A stretch of 5,447 nucleotides of DNA, taken from assembly GCA_021782195.1 (NCBI GenBank), contig JAJXVI010000209.1:1-5447 (forward strand), in the 5' to 3' direction. Below, one piece after another: positions 1-5,442 of this stretch. Position 1 is the first letter of the stretch, and every line of letters starts with the position of its first letter. This DNA is from a bacterium (GTDB taxonomy: Bacteria > Vulcanimicrobiota > Xenobia > RGZZ01). The position numbers and the translations under genes are program-made. The notes under the pieces were generated by a model. The model did not search any database, was not told the DNA's origin, and saw only the letters and a program-made list of their open reading frames with translations.

Positions 1-9
1 GGCGCAGGT

Positions 10-930
10 TCAGGACCACGCCGACAACAAGGCGAGGATCCTACCGTTCACTAACAAGCTCAGCACCGACCAGTGGGCAGAGTCTCTGTCCCCCGAGTTC
101 GGTCGGGTGACCGTGAGCGAGCCCGTGTCACTGACGTGCGGTCCATCGTAATAGCGTCGGGTGCACAGACTCCCGTATGGTCCACGGGGCGGGGCGTGCC
201 AGGCCATGCCGTCAGCCTGCACGACAAACCTTGCGTCGGGCACGGGAATGCGAGCGCCGTCCTCCAGGGCGCGCAGGGCGGCCAACTTCCAGTCGCTTCC
301 CCAGTCGGTCCAGCCGGGCGGCACAATCTCGACCGCCACGAGCGTGCCGCGCGCGCCAAAGTCCACAAATGGCACGACGATTGCGACGGGGCCGACAGGT
401 TGCAGCAGCGACAGGGCGTGGCGGAGGGGAGCGGTCAGCGCAGCCACCGGCAGGTTGATGCGATAGGCCCACTGCCCCCGACACTCCCAGGCCGGCGCCA
501 GCATCATCTCATCGTCCTCGCGCTGGTGAAAGGCCCGTACCCGGTCGATGGCACTGTCGGTTTCGTACGGGTCAAAGGGGTCGAAACCGGCGGGAATGGC
601 GACTTCAGTGTGCGTTTCCTCAAGTTGCAGACGCGTCAAGAGCAGCGTGGCACAGGCGGCCTGCGGTGGCAGCGCACCGAACAGCAGATCGCACACCTGT
701 TGTTCGGCTGGAGACGTCGTCACATCGCACAGCGGCAGCGGATCGTAAAATGCCGGCGCCTCGCCAGTCACGTCAAAAGGAATCAATCGAGCACCGGTCA
801 CCGAGCATGCCCACGGCGCCTGCTCGATACGTACGCGCGCGCGCGTGCACCAGGAGTCCACGGCCAGAGACTCCAGGGCGATGACGATCCCCAGGTCGGA
901 TGCTGACTGGTTGAGCGAAAGCAGGCTCAC
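10..930 (-). CDS. Hypothetical soluble protein, 306 aa, last gene of the operon visible here
   Basis: I do not recognise this protein family. It begins with GTG at 930. The start is supported by a GGGAAGG ribosome binding site at 940-946, nine bases upstream. It has no signal peptide and no clear membrane segment, so it is probably cytoplasmic. Visible features are an acidic, aromatic middle (FDPFDPYETD at about 117-126, then REDDEMM at 137-143), a tryptophan-rich stretch (PPGWTDWGSDWK, 204-215) and a hydrophobic C-terminal end (about 288-305). Seven cysteines are scattered and form no CxxC pair. It lies 30 bases downstream of the membrane-protein gene in the same direction, so it is probably co-transcribed with the MarR / epimerase / phospholipid-synthase cluster. 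The gene is complete, with a TGA stop at 10-12. That it is coding is well supported by length, ribosome binding site and operon position. Its function is unknown. Confidence 0.85.
   Translation of the reverse strand: MSLLSLNQSASDLGIVIALESLAVDSWCTRARVRIEQAPWACSVTGARLIPFDVTGEAPAFYDPLPLCDVTTSPAEQQVCDLLFGALPPQAACATLLLTRLQLEETHTEVAIPAGFDPFDPYETDSAIDRVRAFHQREDDEMMLAPAWECRGQWAYRINLPVAALTAPLRHALSLLQPVGPVAIVVPFVDFGARGTLVAVEIVPPGWTDWGSDWKLAALRALEDGARIPVPDARFVVQADGMAWHAPPRGPYGSLCTRRYYDGPHVSDTGSLTVTRPNSGDRDSAHWSVLSLLVNGRILALLSAWS
827..850. repeat. Alternating purine-pyrimidine tract with (CG)6 core inside a gene
   Basis: Twenty-four bases alternate strictly between purine and pyrimidine, with six uninterrupted CG dinucleotides at 834-845. 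The tract lies in codons for about residues 27-34 of the 306-residue protein, encoding part of CTRARVRI. Such tracts can adopt left-handed DNA and can slip by a dinucleotide, which here would shift the reading frame close to the start of the gene. The tract itself is seen directly; any structural or switching role is inference. Confidence 0.6.
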
Positions 931-960
931 GGGACACCGCCTTCCCAGGTCTTGATACGG

Positions 961-1569
961 TCAACTGAACTGTTCGAAGCCTCGGAAAAGAGTCAGAATG
1001 CCAATCAGAAGCAGAAACACGACGAGAAAACCGATGACGACGACGATGGTCACGGCGCCAATCGTGAAGATCTGCGACGAACGGGTCATCTCTGAACGCA
1101 TGATGCGGCGATTGATGATCATGCTCGTAAATCCGAGCAGCACCCCCATGAAGAGATTGATGGACATGGTCAGAAAGCCCATCAACTGAAGCCCGGAGGT
1201 GGTAGAGATTCGCGGCATCTCGATCAGGCCGACCACGGACATGCTGACTGCGATGAGAAACGAGAGCGCAGCCCCGACCGACTGGCGAAATGTGAATGGC
1301 GGCGCTGCGCGCAGGGTGCGCCCTTCGATTGTCACCTTGGGAACCGGGTCAAGCAGTACGCCTTCCAGCGATGCAATGAGGGCGGTACCGTCGTCTCGTG
1401 TCAGCACAAACTGGCTGGTGTCGTGTCCGGGCGGGGCGGGATTCCCGTCGATGAGCAGCTGGGCACGGGAGAAAAATCCACCCGTCTCAACACTTACGCG
1501 TCGGCTGATGCCAAACTCCTGAAGATGCAACAGGTATTCCATGGGGTAGCATCTATCGCCGAATGACAC
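961..1569 (-). CDS. Uncharacterised inner-membrane protein with N-terminal soluble domain and three helices, 202 aa
   Basis: The first 90 or so residues are soluble and beta-rich in appearance. They contain two short 'DG/EG' turns in similar settings (LLIDGNPAP at 38-46 and VTIEGRTL at 79-86). After these come three hydrophobic segments at about 97-117, 129-152 and 168-195, and a short tail (RGFEQFS). There is no cleavable signal peptide. The arrangement of a small beta domain followed by membrane helices resembles uncharacterised proteobacterial membrane proteins, but I cannot name a family. GTG at 1569 is chosen as start because a strong GGGGAGGA site at 1576-1583 lies six bases upstream. 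An internal ATG at 1542 (residue 10) has no such site. The gene sits 54 bases after the phospholipid-synthase gene and 30 bases before the next gene, so it is likely a member of the same operon and may act at the membrane where that enzyme works. Confidence 0.88.
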   Translation of the reverse strand: MSFGDRCYPMEYLLHLQEFGISRRVSVETGGFFSRAQLLIDGNPAPPGHDTSQFVLTRDDGTALIASLEGVLLDPVPKVTIEGRTLRAAPPFTFRQSVGAALSFLIAVSMSVVGLIEMPRISTTSGLQLMGFLTMSINLFMGVLLGFTSMIINRRIMRSEMTRSSQIFTIGAVTIVVVIGFLVVFLLLIGILTLFRGFEQFS

Positions 1570-1573
1570 CGCG

Positions 1574-1611
1574 AGTCCTCCCCGATCGACAAAAGACAGT
1601 CGGGAGGGACT
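1574..1611 (-). promoter_or_regulatory. Hairpin sequestering the ribosome binding site of the membrane-protein gene
   Basis: Two 12-base arms, 1574-1585 and 1600-1611, are inverted copies matching at 10 of 12 positions. In minus-strand RNA one mismatch is a U-G pair and the other a C-A mismatch. The loop is 14 bases (1586-1599). The 3' arm of the RNA hairpin contains GGGGAGGA, the ribosome binding site of the GTG start at 1569. The hairpin fills most of the gap between two operon genes. It could lower or condition translation of the downstream gene, or protect or attenuate the transcript. No run of U follows the stem, so it is not a standard terminator. The inverted repeat is seen; the regulatory role is inference. 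Confidence 0.45.
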
Positions 1612-1623
1612 CCAATGTTGCGA

Positions 1624-2391
1624 TCAACGGCGAACAGGACGCGATCCGGAGATAGTCACAATCCACGAGGCGGCAAGATACGAGAGCGGATACGAGAGGG
1701 AGAGCCAGATCATGGCCTGGCGGTTCCACTGCCAGCCGAGCAGGATCGCAAGCATCAGAACGATGTAGACCGCACCACCCGTCAGCATAAGCGCGCTGAA
1801 CGGACCACCCTGCGACGGATAGAGATACTTCGTGGGCACAAAGGTCAAGGTGGCGAAAAGAATTATCAGTGCGAGTGCTGGCCACGGGCCAATTTGGAGT
1901 TCCACAAGATAGAAGGCGACCACGTTCCAGTATGACGGAAAGCCCAGAAAGTAGCCGTCACCTGTCTTTGCCTCCGACTGACAGAAACCGTACGCACTGG
2001 CCAGGAGGGGAAACAGCAACCAACCCTCGTAGCCGGCTGGCAGCACGTGTGCACGCCAGAGAAGAAGCAGCGGAAGGGAAGTGTAGGTTTGAAAGTCGAC
2101 GATGTCGTCAAGTTTGCGCCCGTCGAAGCCAGGAAGCACTTCTTTGACCCCCACGCGGCGGGCAAGAAAGCCGTCCGTACCGTCAATAAAGCAGGCCGCA
2201 AGCATCCAGAGAAACGCGTGCGTCAGGTCTAAACGGCCACCCACCGCGATGAGGATCGCCATCCTTGCGGCACAGGCAAGCCCCAGCGCCGTGTAGAGAT
2301 GCACGCCCCAGGCGGCGATGCGACGGGACGGCCCGAAGGCTGGTGTGGGGGCAGGGGAACCGTCGGGGGTGCCGTCGGGGCTTGCGTTCAT
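1624..2391 (-). CDS. pcs: CDP-alcohol phosphatidyltransferase, probable phosphatidylcholine synthase, 255 aa
   Basis: This is an integral membrane enzyme of the CDP-alcohol phosphatidyltransferase family. Such enzymes transfer a phosphatidyl group from CDP-diacylglycerol to an alcohol, releasing CMP. The catalytic motif is complete: D73-G74-x2-A77-R78-x12-G91-x3-D95-x3-D99. The 12-residue spacing, rather than the usual 8, is the form described for bacterial phosphatidylcholine synthases, which use choline. The stretch GFPSYWNVVAFYLV (150-163) also matches that group. Several hydrophobic helices surround the motif, giving a multi-span inner-membrane protein. About 24 N-terminal residues are proline- and glycine-rich and probably disordered. 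The start is uncertain. ATG at 2391 has only a close, weak AGGA. GTG at 2409, six codons earlier, overlaps the epimerase stop as GTGA and would give 261 residues by translational coupling. The open frame continues further upstream, but there it overlaps the epimerase gene. The choline substrate is inferred from the motif and not proven. Confidence 0.87.
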   Translation of the reverse strand: MNASPDGTPDGSPAPTPAFGPSRRIAAWGVHLYTALGLACAARMAILIAVGGRLDLTHAFLWMLAACFIDGTDGFLARRVGVKEVLPGFDGRKLDDIVDFQTYTSLPLLLLWRAHVLPAGYEGWLLFPLLASAYGFCQSEAKTGDGYFLGFPSYWNVVAFYLVELQIGPWPALALIILFATLTFVPTKYLYPSQGGPFSALMLTGGAVYIVLMLAILLGWQWNRQAMIWLSLSYPLSYLAASWIVTISGSRPVRR

Positions 2392-2405
2392 GATCCTGGC
2401 TGGGC

Positions 2406-3314
2406 TCACGTGCACGAAGACGGCGAGGAAAGCGTCGTGCGCCGAATCTCCATCCACAGGTCCTGAGACGTTCCCGGGGGAACGCACAACAGATCACGTT
2501 GAGAATTCAGCGCGTCGGCCCTTGCCGTCCAGCCCTCGAGACAGACGAAAGATCGGTCGCGAAGCGTCCAGAAAACGAAGTAGCGAAATTGCTCGCTGCA
2601 TTCAATCTCGGTCCGCCAGCCCGCCGCCTCGAATGCAGCACGCGGTTCCCGCATGTCGGTGAATGTCAGGTCGACGGAATCGGCATCGAAGTCGAAACCG
2701 TCGAATGCACGGGATTCACCGTAGGGGTTCTCGGCGGCAAGCGTGGCGGGCAGTTCAAAGCGGGCAGCGCGTTTGTCAGCAATCGCGAAATATGGATGAA
2801 AACCGAGGCTGTACGGCATGGGCTCCGTGGAGTGATTTTCGACCGATACCGTGATGCGAAGCGCCGTACTCGGCACCGCGAGGTCAGGCGCGTCAACGCG
2901 CAAAGCATACGTACAGCGCACGACAAAATCAAACGGATACATGGCCTGGGTTGCGTCGTCTCGACAGAGCATCAGGGTGATCTCGGACGCAGTACGGGAA
3001 AACACTTCCCACGGAAGGTTTCGCGCAAAACCGTGCTGGGGCAGGGCAACCTCGTGTGCACGAAGCGTCGTACGACCGTCACGCAACGGACCGCAGGCAG
3101 GAAACAATACAGGTATCCCTCCGCGCACGCTACCCCTGCCCCCAAGCGTCGGTCGATCCAGGTAGAGCACCGGCACACCGGCCACAGTATACGCGGTCAC
3201 CATGCCGCCTCGTTCCGGTGCCACGGTGAAGCCGTCGAGAGTCGAGCCGAGCGTAACCTCGGAGATGTCAGGCGACTGCGTGGGAGACCCGTCCGGCAGC
3301 ATCGAGCCAGTCAT
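2406..3314 (-). CDS. Aldose 1-epimerase family protein (hexose-6-phosphate 1-epimerase / YeaD-like), 302 aa
   Basis: This galactose-mutarotase-fold enzyme should interconvert the alpha and beta anomers of a sugar or sugar phosphate in the cytoplasm. The hallmark blocks appear in order: RGGIPVLFPACGPL (64-77), LPQHGFARNLPWEV (91-104), YSLGFHPYFAI (168-178) and FVCLEGWTARADALN (256-270). By family knowledge, H94 and H173 are the catalytic and substrate-binding histidines and E260 is the catalytic base. The RGGIP and HGFARNLPWE blocks resemble the glucose-6-phosphate 1-epimerase (YeaD) branch more than classical galactose mutarotase. The residue after the catalytic glutamate is glycine, where proline is common. 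ATG at 3314 is preceded by a strong GGGGAGGG site at 3322-3329 with seven bases spacing, and it overlaps the stop of the MarR gene as ATGA, so the two are probably translationally coupled. The length is normal for the family. The exact sugar substrate cannot be told from sequence. Confidence 0.9.
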   Translation of the reverse strand: MTGSMLPDGSPTQSPDISEVTLGSTLDGFTVAPERGGMVTAYTVAGVPVLYLDRPTLGGRGSVRGGIPVLFPACGPLRDGRTTLRAHEVALPQHGFARNLPWEVFSRTASEITLMLCRDDATQAMYPFDFVVRCTYALRVDAPDLAVPSTALRITVSVENHSTEPMPYSLGFHPYFAIADKRAARFELPATLAAENPYGESRAFDGFDFDADSVDLTFTDMREPRAAFEAAGWRTEIECSEQFRYFVFWTLRDRSFVCLEGWTARADALNSQRDLLCVPPGTSQDLWMEIRRTTLSSPSSCT

Positions 3315-3844
3315 CGAGTGTCCCTCCCCGTCAACGAACCCGGCGGTTCCTGTCCAACACGAGCCTTCGACGGAGCAAGCGAGGCATCCTCACGCCCGGC
3401 ACATGCCAGGCCGAGCGTGCGGCACAGAAGCCCCAGTTCGTCCTGTTCGAAAGGCGTCAGGACGCCAAGATGCGTGACGATGGCTTCCACGTGCAGCGGA
3501 AATATCTCCTGAATGAGGTCGGCGCCAGCGGGGGTCAAGTGCACCGATATATAGCGTCGGTCTGTGGCACTCCTGTGACGCAGCACCAGAGAGCGCTTCT
3601 CAAGGTTGTCGACCACCATCGTCACGTTGCCACCGCTGGTGAGAAGCTTTCTACCCAATTCCCTCTGGCAGAGAGGACCGCGATGATAGAGGACCTCCAG
3701 GAGGCCGAACTGACTGGGAGTGAGGCCGTGCTGCTTCATCAACCCGCTCAGTCGGGCGGTCATGGAGTTGGCCGCACGCATCAGTTTTATGTATGTGTCC
3801 AGGGCACGTTTCTCTTCAGCCGTGCCGCAATAAGCGGTGCCCAT
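3311..3844 (-). CDS. MarR-family transcriptional regulator, 177 aa
   Basis: This is a winged helix-turn-helix repressor or activator of the MarR family, expected to be a dimer that responds to a small ligand or oxidant. An N-terminal helix (about 9-38) leads into GLTPSQFGLLEVLYHRGP (40-57). The DNA-binding region follows: LCQRELGRKLLTSGGNVTMVVDNLEKRSLV spans 58-87, and the wing carries the conserved DRR at 95-97 followed by HLTPAG (102-107). A C-terminal dimerisation helix runs to about 147. A hydrophilic tail of some 30 residues follows, longer than usual. Four cysteines (6, 59, 141, 148) could allow redox sensing, but this is unproven. The frame is open further upstream, to 3979, but ATG at 3844 is chosen. 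It has a GAGGAG site at 3852-3857, seven bases upstream, and the extra 45 residues would run into the upstream terminator. It is the first gene of the five-gene run, so it probably regulates that operon. Confidence 0.92.
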   Translation of the reverse strand: MGTAYCGTAEEKRALDTYIKLMRAANSMTARLSGLMKQHGLTPSQFGLLEVLYHRGPLCQRELGRKLLTSGGNVTMVVDNLEKRSLVLRHRSATDRRYISVHLTPAGADLIQEIFPLHVEAIVTHLGVLTPFEQDELGLLCRTLGLACAGREDASLAPSKARVGQEPPGSLTGRDTR

Positions 3845-3851
3845 GCTTGCT

Positions 3852-3857
3852 CTCCTC
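3852..3857 (-). promoter_or_regulatory. Ribosome binding site fixing the MarR start
   Basis: GAGGAG on the minus strand stands seven bases before ATG 3844. It favours this start over an upstream in-frame ATG at 3979, which would make the protein 45 residues longer than the MarR fold needs. A small hairpin with five-base arms and a three-base loop (3864-3876) lies just upstream in the leader. Confidence 0.7.
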
Positions 3858-3899
3858 GGACAGAGGGCTTCGCCCTGCACCACCACCAGGCCTGCAGAA

Positions 3900-3918
3900 C
3901 GACTCGAAGGGTAAGTCG
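3900..3918. promoter_or_regulatory. Candidate operator, inverted repeat upstream of marR
   Basis: CGACT at 3900-3904 and AGTCG at 3914-3918 form a perfect 5-base inverted repeat around a 9-base spacer, 19 bases overall. It sits 56 bases upstream of the MarR start and just downstream of the preceding gene's terminator, where an autoregulatory site would be expected. The size fits MarR-family operators, but the half-sites are short. I could not pick a convincing -35/-10 pair in this 90-base interval. Low confidence. Confidence 0.25.
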
Positions 3919-3933
3919 CGGCGGGTGCGAGAG

Positions 3934-3976
3934 AAAAACAGGACTGCCGGGGACACTGCATGAGCGCCCCCGGCAG
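3934..3976 (-). terminator. Intrinsic terminator after the exported-protein gene
   Basis: Perfect 9-base arms, CTGCCGGGG at 3944-3952 and CCCCGGCAG at 3968-3976, enclose a 15-base loop. On the minus strand the stem is followed, after five bases, by five T (3934-3938) and a pyrimidine-rich stretch. It begins 26 bases past the stop of the gene ending at 4002, so it fits Rho-independent termination of that transcript. It also separates it from the MarR-led operon. No T-run follows in the plus direction, so it appears one-directional. Confidence 0.75.
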
Positions 3977-4001
3977 CACGATGTAACAGGCTTGAGCCAG
4001 G

Positions 4002-4841
4002 TCAGTTGAAGAGGGCGGCGATGTCGCTGGCGTAGGGGTTCCCTGACGCCTGAACTTCCTGAACCAGACCGGCTGAGCCCGGCAGACTTCGAATGTAGTC
4101 CTTGTGATACTGGAAGAATTGCCGGGTAGTGAACGTCTCCCAGGCGTTGTGACTCTGGGTCATGAAGGCAATCACGCTCTGCACCGTAGCTTCGTCGGTC
4201 TCGTCGCACAGCGCCAGTGAAAGCACTGCCTGCCGACGAAGCACCACGTTCTTCTGACTGGTCAAAAGACCGGCAAGAAACTGGCGGATATGCTCGGATG
4301 CGTCGTCTGGGAGAACCTTCTCGTCTGGAATCGAGCCGATCACTCCAAGCATGGCAAGTGCCTGCAGCTTCGGAATCTCATTGAAATTCTTGATCAGGGC
4401 GTGACTGACCGCGACCATTTCAGAGTCAGCAATGTTCAATGCCCCGAAAATCGCAGTGCGGTGGGCGTCAGTCAATGGTGCCCACAGAACGCCATCGATC
4501 CCCACCATGTCGATCCCCTTCGCGTCTTTGATGAAGACGACCGAACTGTGATCAGCATTGTAGATTTTCAGGATGCCGGCCTGATTGCCCACCACAATCC
4601 GTTTGAGATCGTTCGAGGTGAAACTGGCACCCAGTTGCACCACCTTTGGCGCCGGGGGATGGGGAGGAAGTTTATGGTGAGCCACCAGAGCGTGCTTGCT
4701 CTTCGGCTTCTTCCAGTACTTGTGGTACACGGCTTTGTGGTAGACCGGCTTGTGCTTCGGCTTGACCGCCAGGGCAGCACCGCTGGCTGCGAGCCCGAAC
4801 AGCACGACTGCGAGCAACAGGGCAGCTGGATATCGCCTCAT
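4002..4841 (-). CDS. Exported protein with Lys/His-rich linker and helical domain, 279 aa, function unknown
   Basis: I do not recognise a named family. Residues 1-25 form a typical Sec signal peptide: MRRY, a hydrophobic core, then ASGAALA with likely cleavage after A25, so the mature protein should be periplasmic or secreted. Residues 26-66 are very rich in lysine and histidine (7 His and about 11 Lys in 41 residues), with an imperfect repeat PVYHKAVYHK, and end in a proline run (KLPPHPPAPK). A segment at about 75-135 contains VVFIKDAKGIDMVGIDGVLW. From about 125 to 279 it is mostly helical. The stretches at 155-170 and 198-230 look HEAT-like, which could mean a protein-binding scaffold. The basic His-rich stretch could bind metal, cell-surface polymer or nucleic acid (inference only). 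ATG at 4841 is chosen because GAGG at 4847-4850 precedes it by five bases and the signal peptide starts there. The open frame extends to 5069 without support. It appears to be its own transcription unit, ended by a terminator. Confidence 0.85.
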   Translation of the reverse strand: MRRYPAALLLAVVLFGLAASGAALAVKPKHKPVYHKAVYHKYWKKPKSKHALVAHHKLPPHPPAPKVVQLGASFTSNDLKRIVVGNQAGILKIYNADHSSVVFIKDAKGIDMVGIDGVLWAPLTDAHRTAIFGALNIADSEMVAVSHALIKNFNEIPKLQALAMLGVIGSIPDEKVLPDDASEHIRQFLAGLLTSQKNVVLRRQAVLSLALCDETDEATVQSVIAFMTQSHNAWETFTTRQFFQYHKDYIRSLPGSAGLVQEVQASGNPYASDIAALFN

Positions 4842-5070
4842 CCGAGCCTCATACGGTTGCATGTTCGCGCAATCAACGGGAATCGTCACCAGACCAGGTT
4901 CTTCACCCCCTTCGCGACTCGCGCCCCCACCACAAATGTTGTCTGACAGCCACGTTACCTTACCGGCCACAAGAGCCACACTCCTCTCGAAAAGGCGCGC
5001 CACTCGGGTCACGCCCCTGCTATCACGTTTCAATTCCTGCATTGCCCAGAAGTTTCGCCGACCAGACATG

Positions 5071-5088
5071 AAAAACCAGGGGTCCTGG
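5071..5088 (-). terminator. Weak terminator-like hairpin with T-run
   Basis: On the minus strand, CCAGG and CCTGG pair around a three-base loop and are followed directly by five T. The stem is only five bases, so termination would be weak. It could end a leftward transcript entering from beyond the window, or simply be chance. Confidence 0.25.
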
Positions 5089-5311
5089 GCAAGTCAACTC
5101 CGGAACCAGGCAGTTGATCCCGTCGGTTGAAGTCTCGTCGGACACCGTTGTGTATTTCTCGGTAGACGCCTGGGGATCGGGGGTACACTTCGAACCAGTC
5201 GTGGCTTTTCCTCTTCCTCGACAGAAGGAAATTCAAGCACGCGAGGACGTGAGAACGCGTAGGAAAGAACGGTTGGCGACCCGGTAGTCAGACGAGAACC
5301 GGTGGCAACTC

Positions 5312-5340
5312 ATGATAGCGTATCATTCCTTCTGTAAAAT
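5312..5340 (+). promoter_or_regulatory. Possible plus-strand promoter overlapping a perfect palindrome
   Basis: ATGATA-GCG-TATCAT (5312-5326) is a perfect 6-3-6 inverted repeat. Its first half could act as a -35 (4 of 6 matches to TTGACA), followed after 17 bases by TAAAAT at 5335-5340 (5 of 6 matches to TATAAT). If real, it would drive a rightward transcript starting near 5347 towards a gene beyond the window, and a repressor bound to the palindrome would block it. Only sequence resemblance supports this. Confidence 0.25.
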
Positions 5341-5415
5341 CGGTTTAGCCCCAGTCAGGAGTTTTGCCGGATGGTCGACAAAAGGGGAGCTTCACGGTAG
5401 TCTGGCCCGTGTTCG

Positions 5416-5442
5416 GGGGTTTGATCAGGCTCAGCAAACCTC
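5416..5442. repeat. Inverted repeat at the right edge
   Basis: GGTTTG at 5418-5423 and CAAACC at 5435-5440 are perfect inverted copies around an 11-base spacer. A G-U pair and one more G-C pair extend them outward to 5416 and 5442. It could be an operator or an RNA hairpin in the leader of a gene lying to the right, which is outside the window. Confidence 0.3.

Noticed and set aside
73..906. 277-codon open frame on the plus strand opposite the 306-residue gene
   Set aside because: It is basic and low in typical protein character, starts without a ribosome binding site and lies fully antisense to a better-supported gene; GC-rich DNA commonly gives such shadow frames.
2499..3512. 337-codon plus-strand open frame
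   Set aside because: It is antisense to the epimerase gene, whose catalytic blocks are unmistakable, and its own translation is Arg/His-rich with no domain.
3845..3979. N-terminal extension of the MarR protein to an ATG at 3979
   Set aside because: The extension overlaps the terminator of the preceding gene, adds 45 residues not expected in the family, and lacks a ribosome binding site as good as that of 3844.
4913..4923. Short dyad CGCG-ACT-CGCG
   Set aside because: Four-base arms made only of C and G are expected by chance in this composition.
4290..4946. 218-codon plus-strand open frame
   Set aside because: It is antisense to the exported protein with a clear signal peptide and ribosome binding site; no independent support.
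4842..5069. N-terminal extension of the exported protein to an ATG at 5069
   Set aside because: It would bury the signal peptide at residue 77; the signal peptide and GAGG site point to 4841.
5030..5236. 68-codon minus-strand frame in the long intergenic region
   Set aside because: It has a TTG start, no good ribosome binding site, an Arg-rich composition with no recognisable fold, and runs through a terminator-like hairpin.
5371..5400. Nine-codon plus-strand frame (MVDKRGASR) with AGGAG nine bases upstream
   Set aside because: A leader peptide is conceivable, but there is no attenuator structure or codon bias to support it, and the gene it would lead is outside the window.
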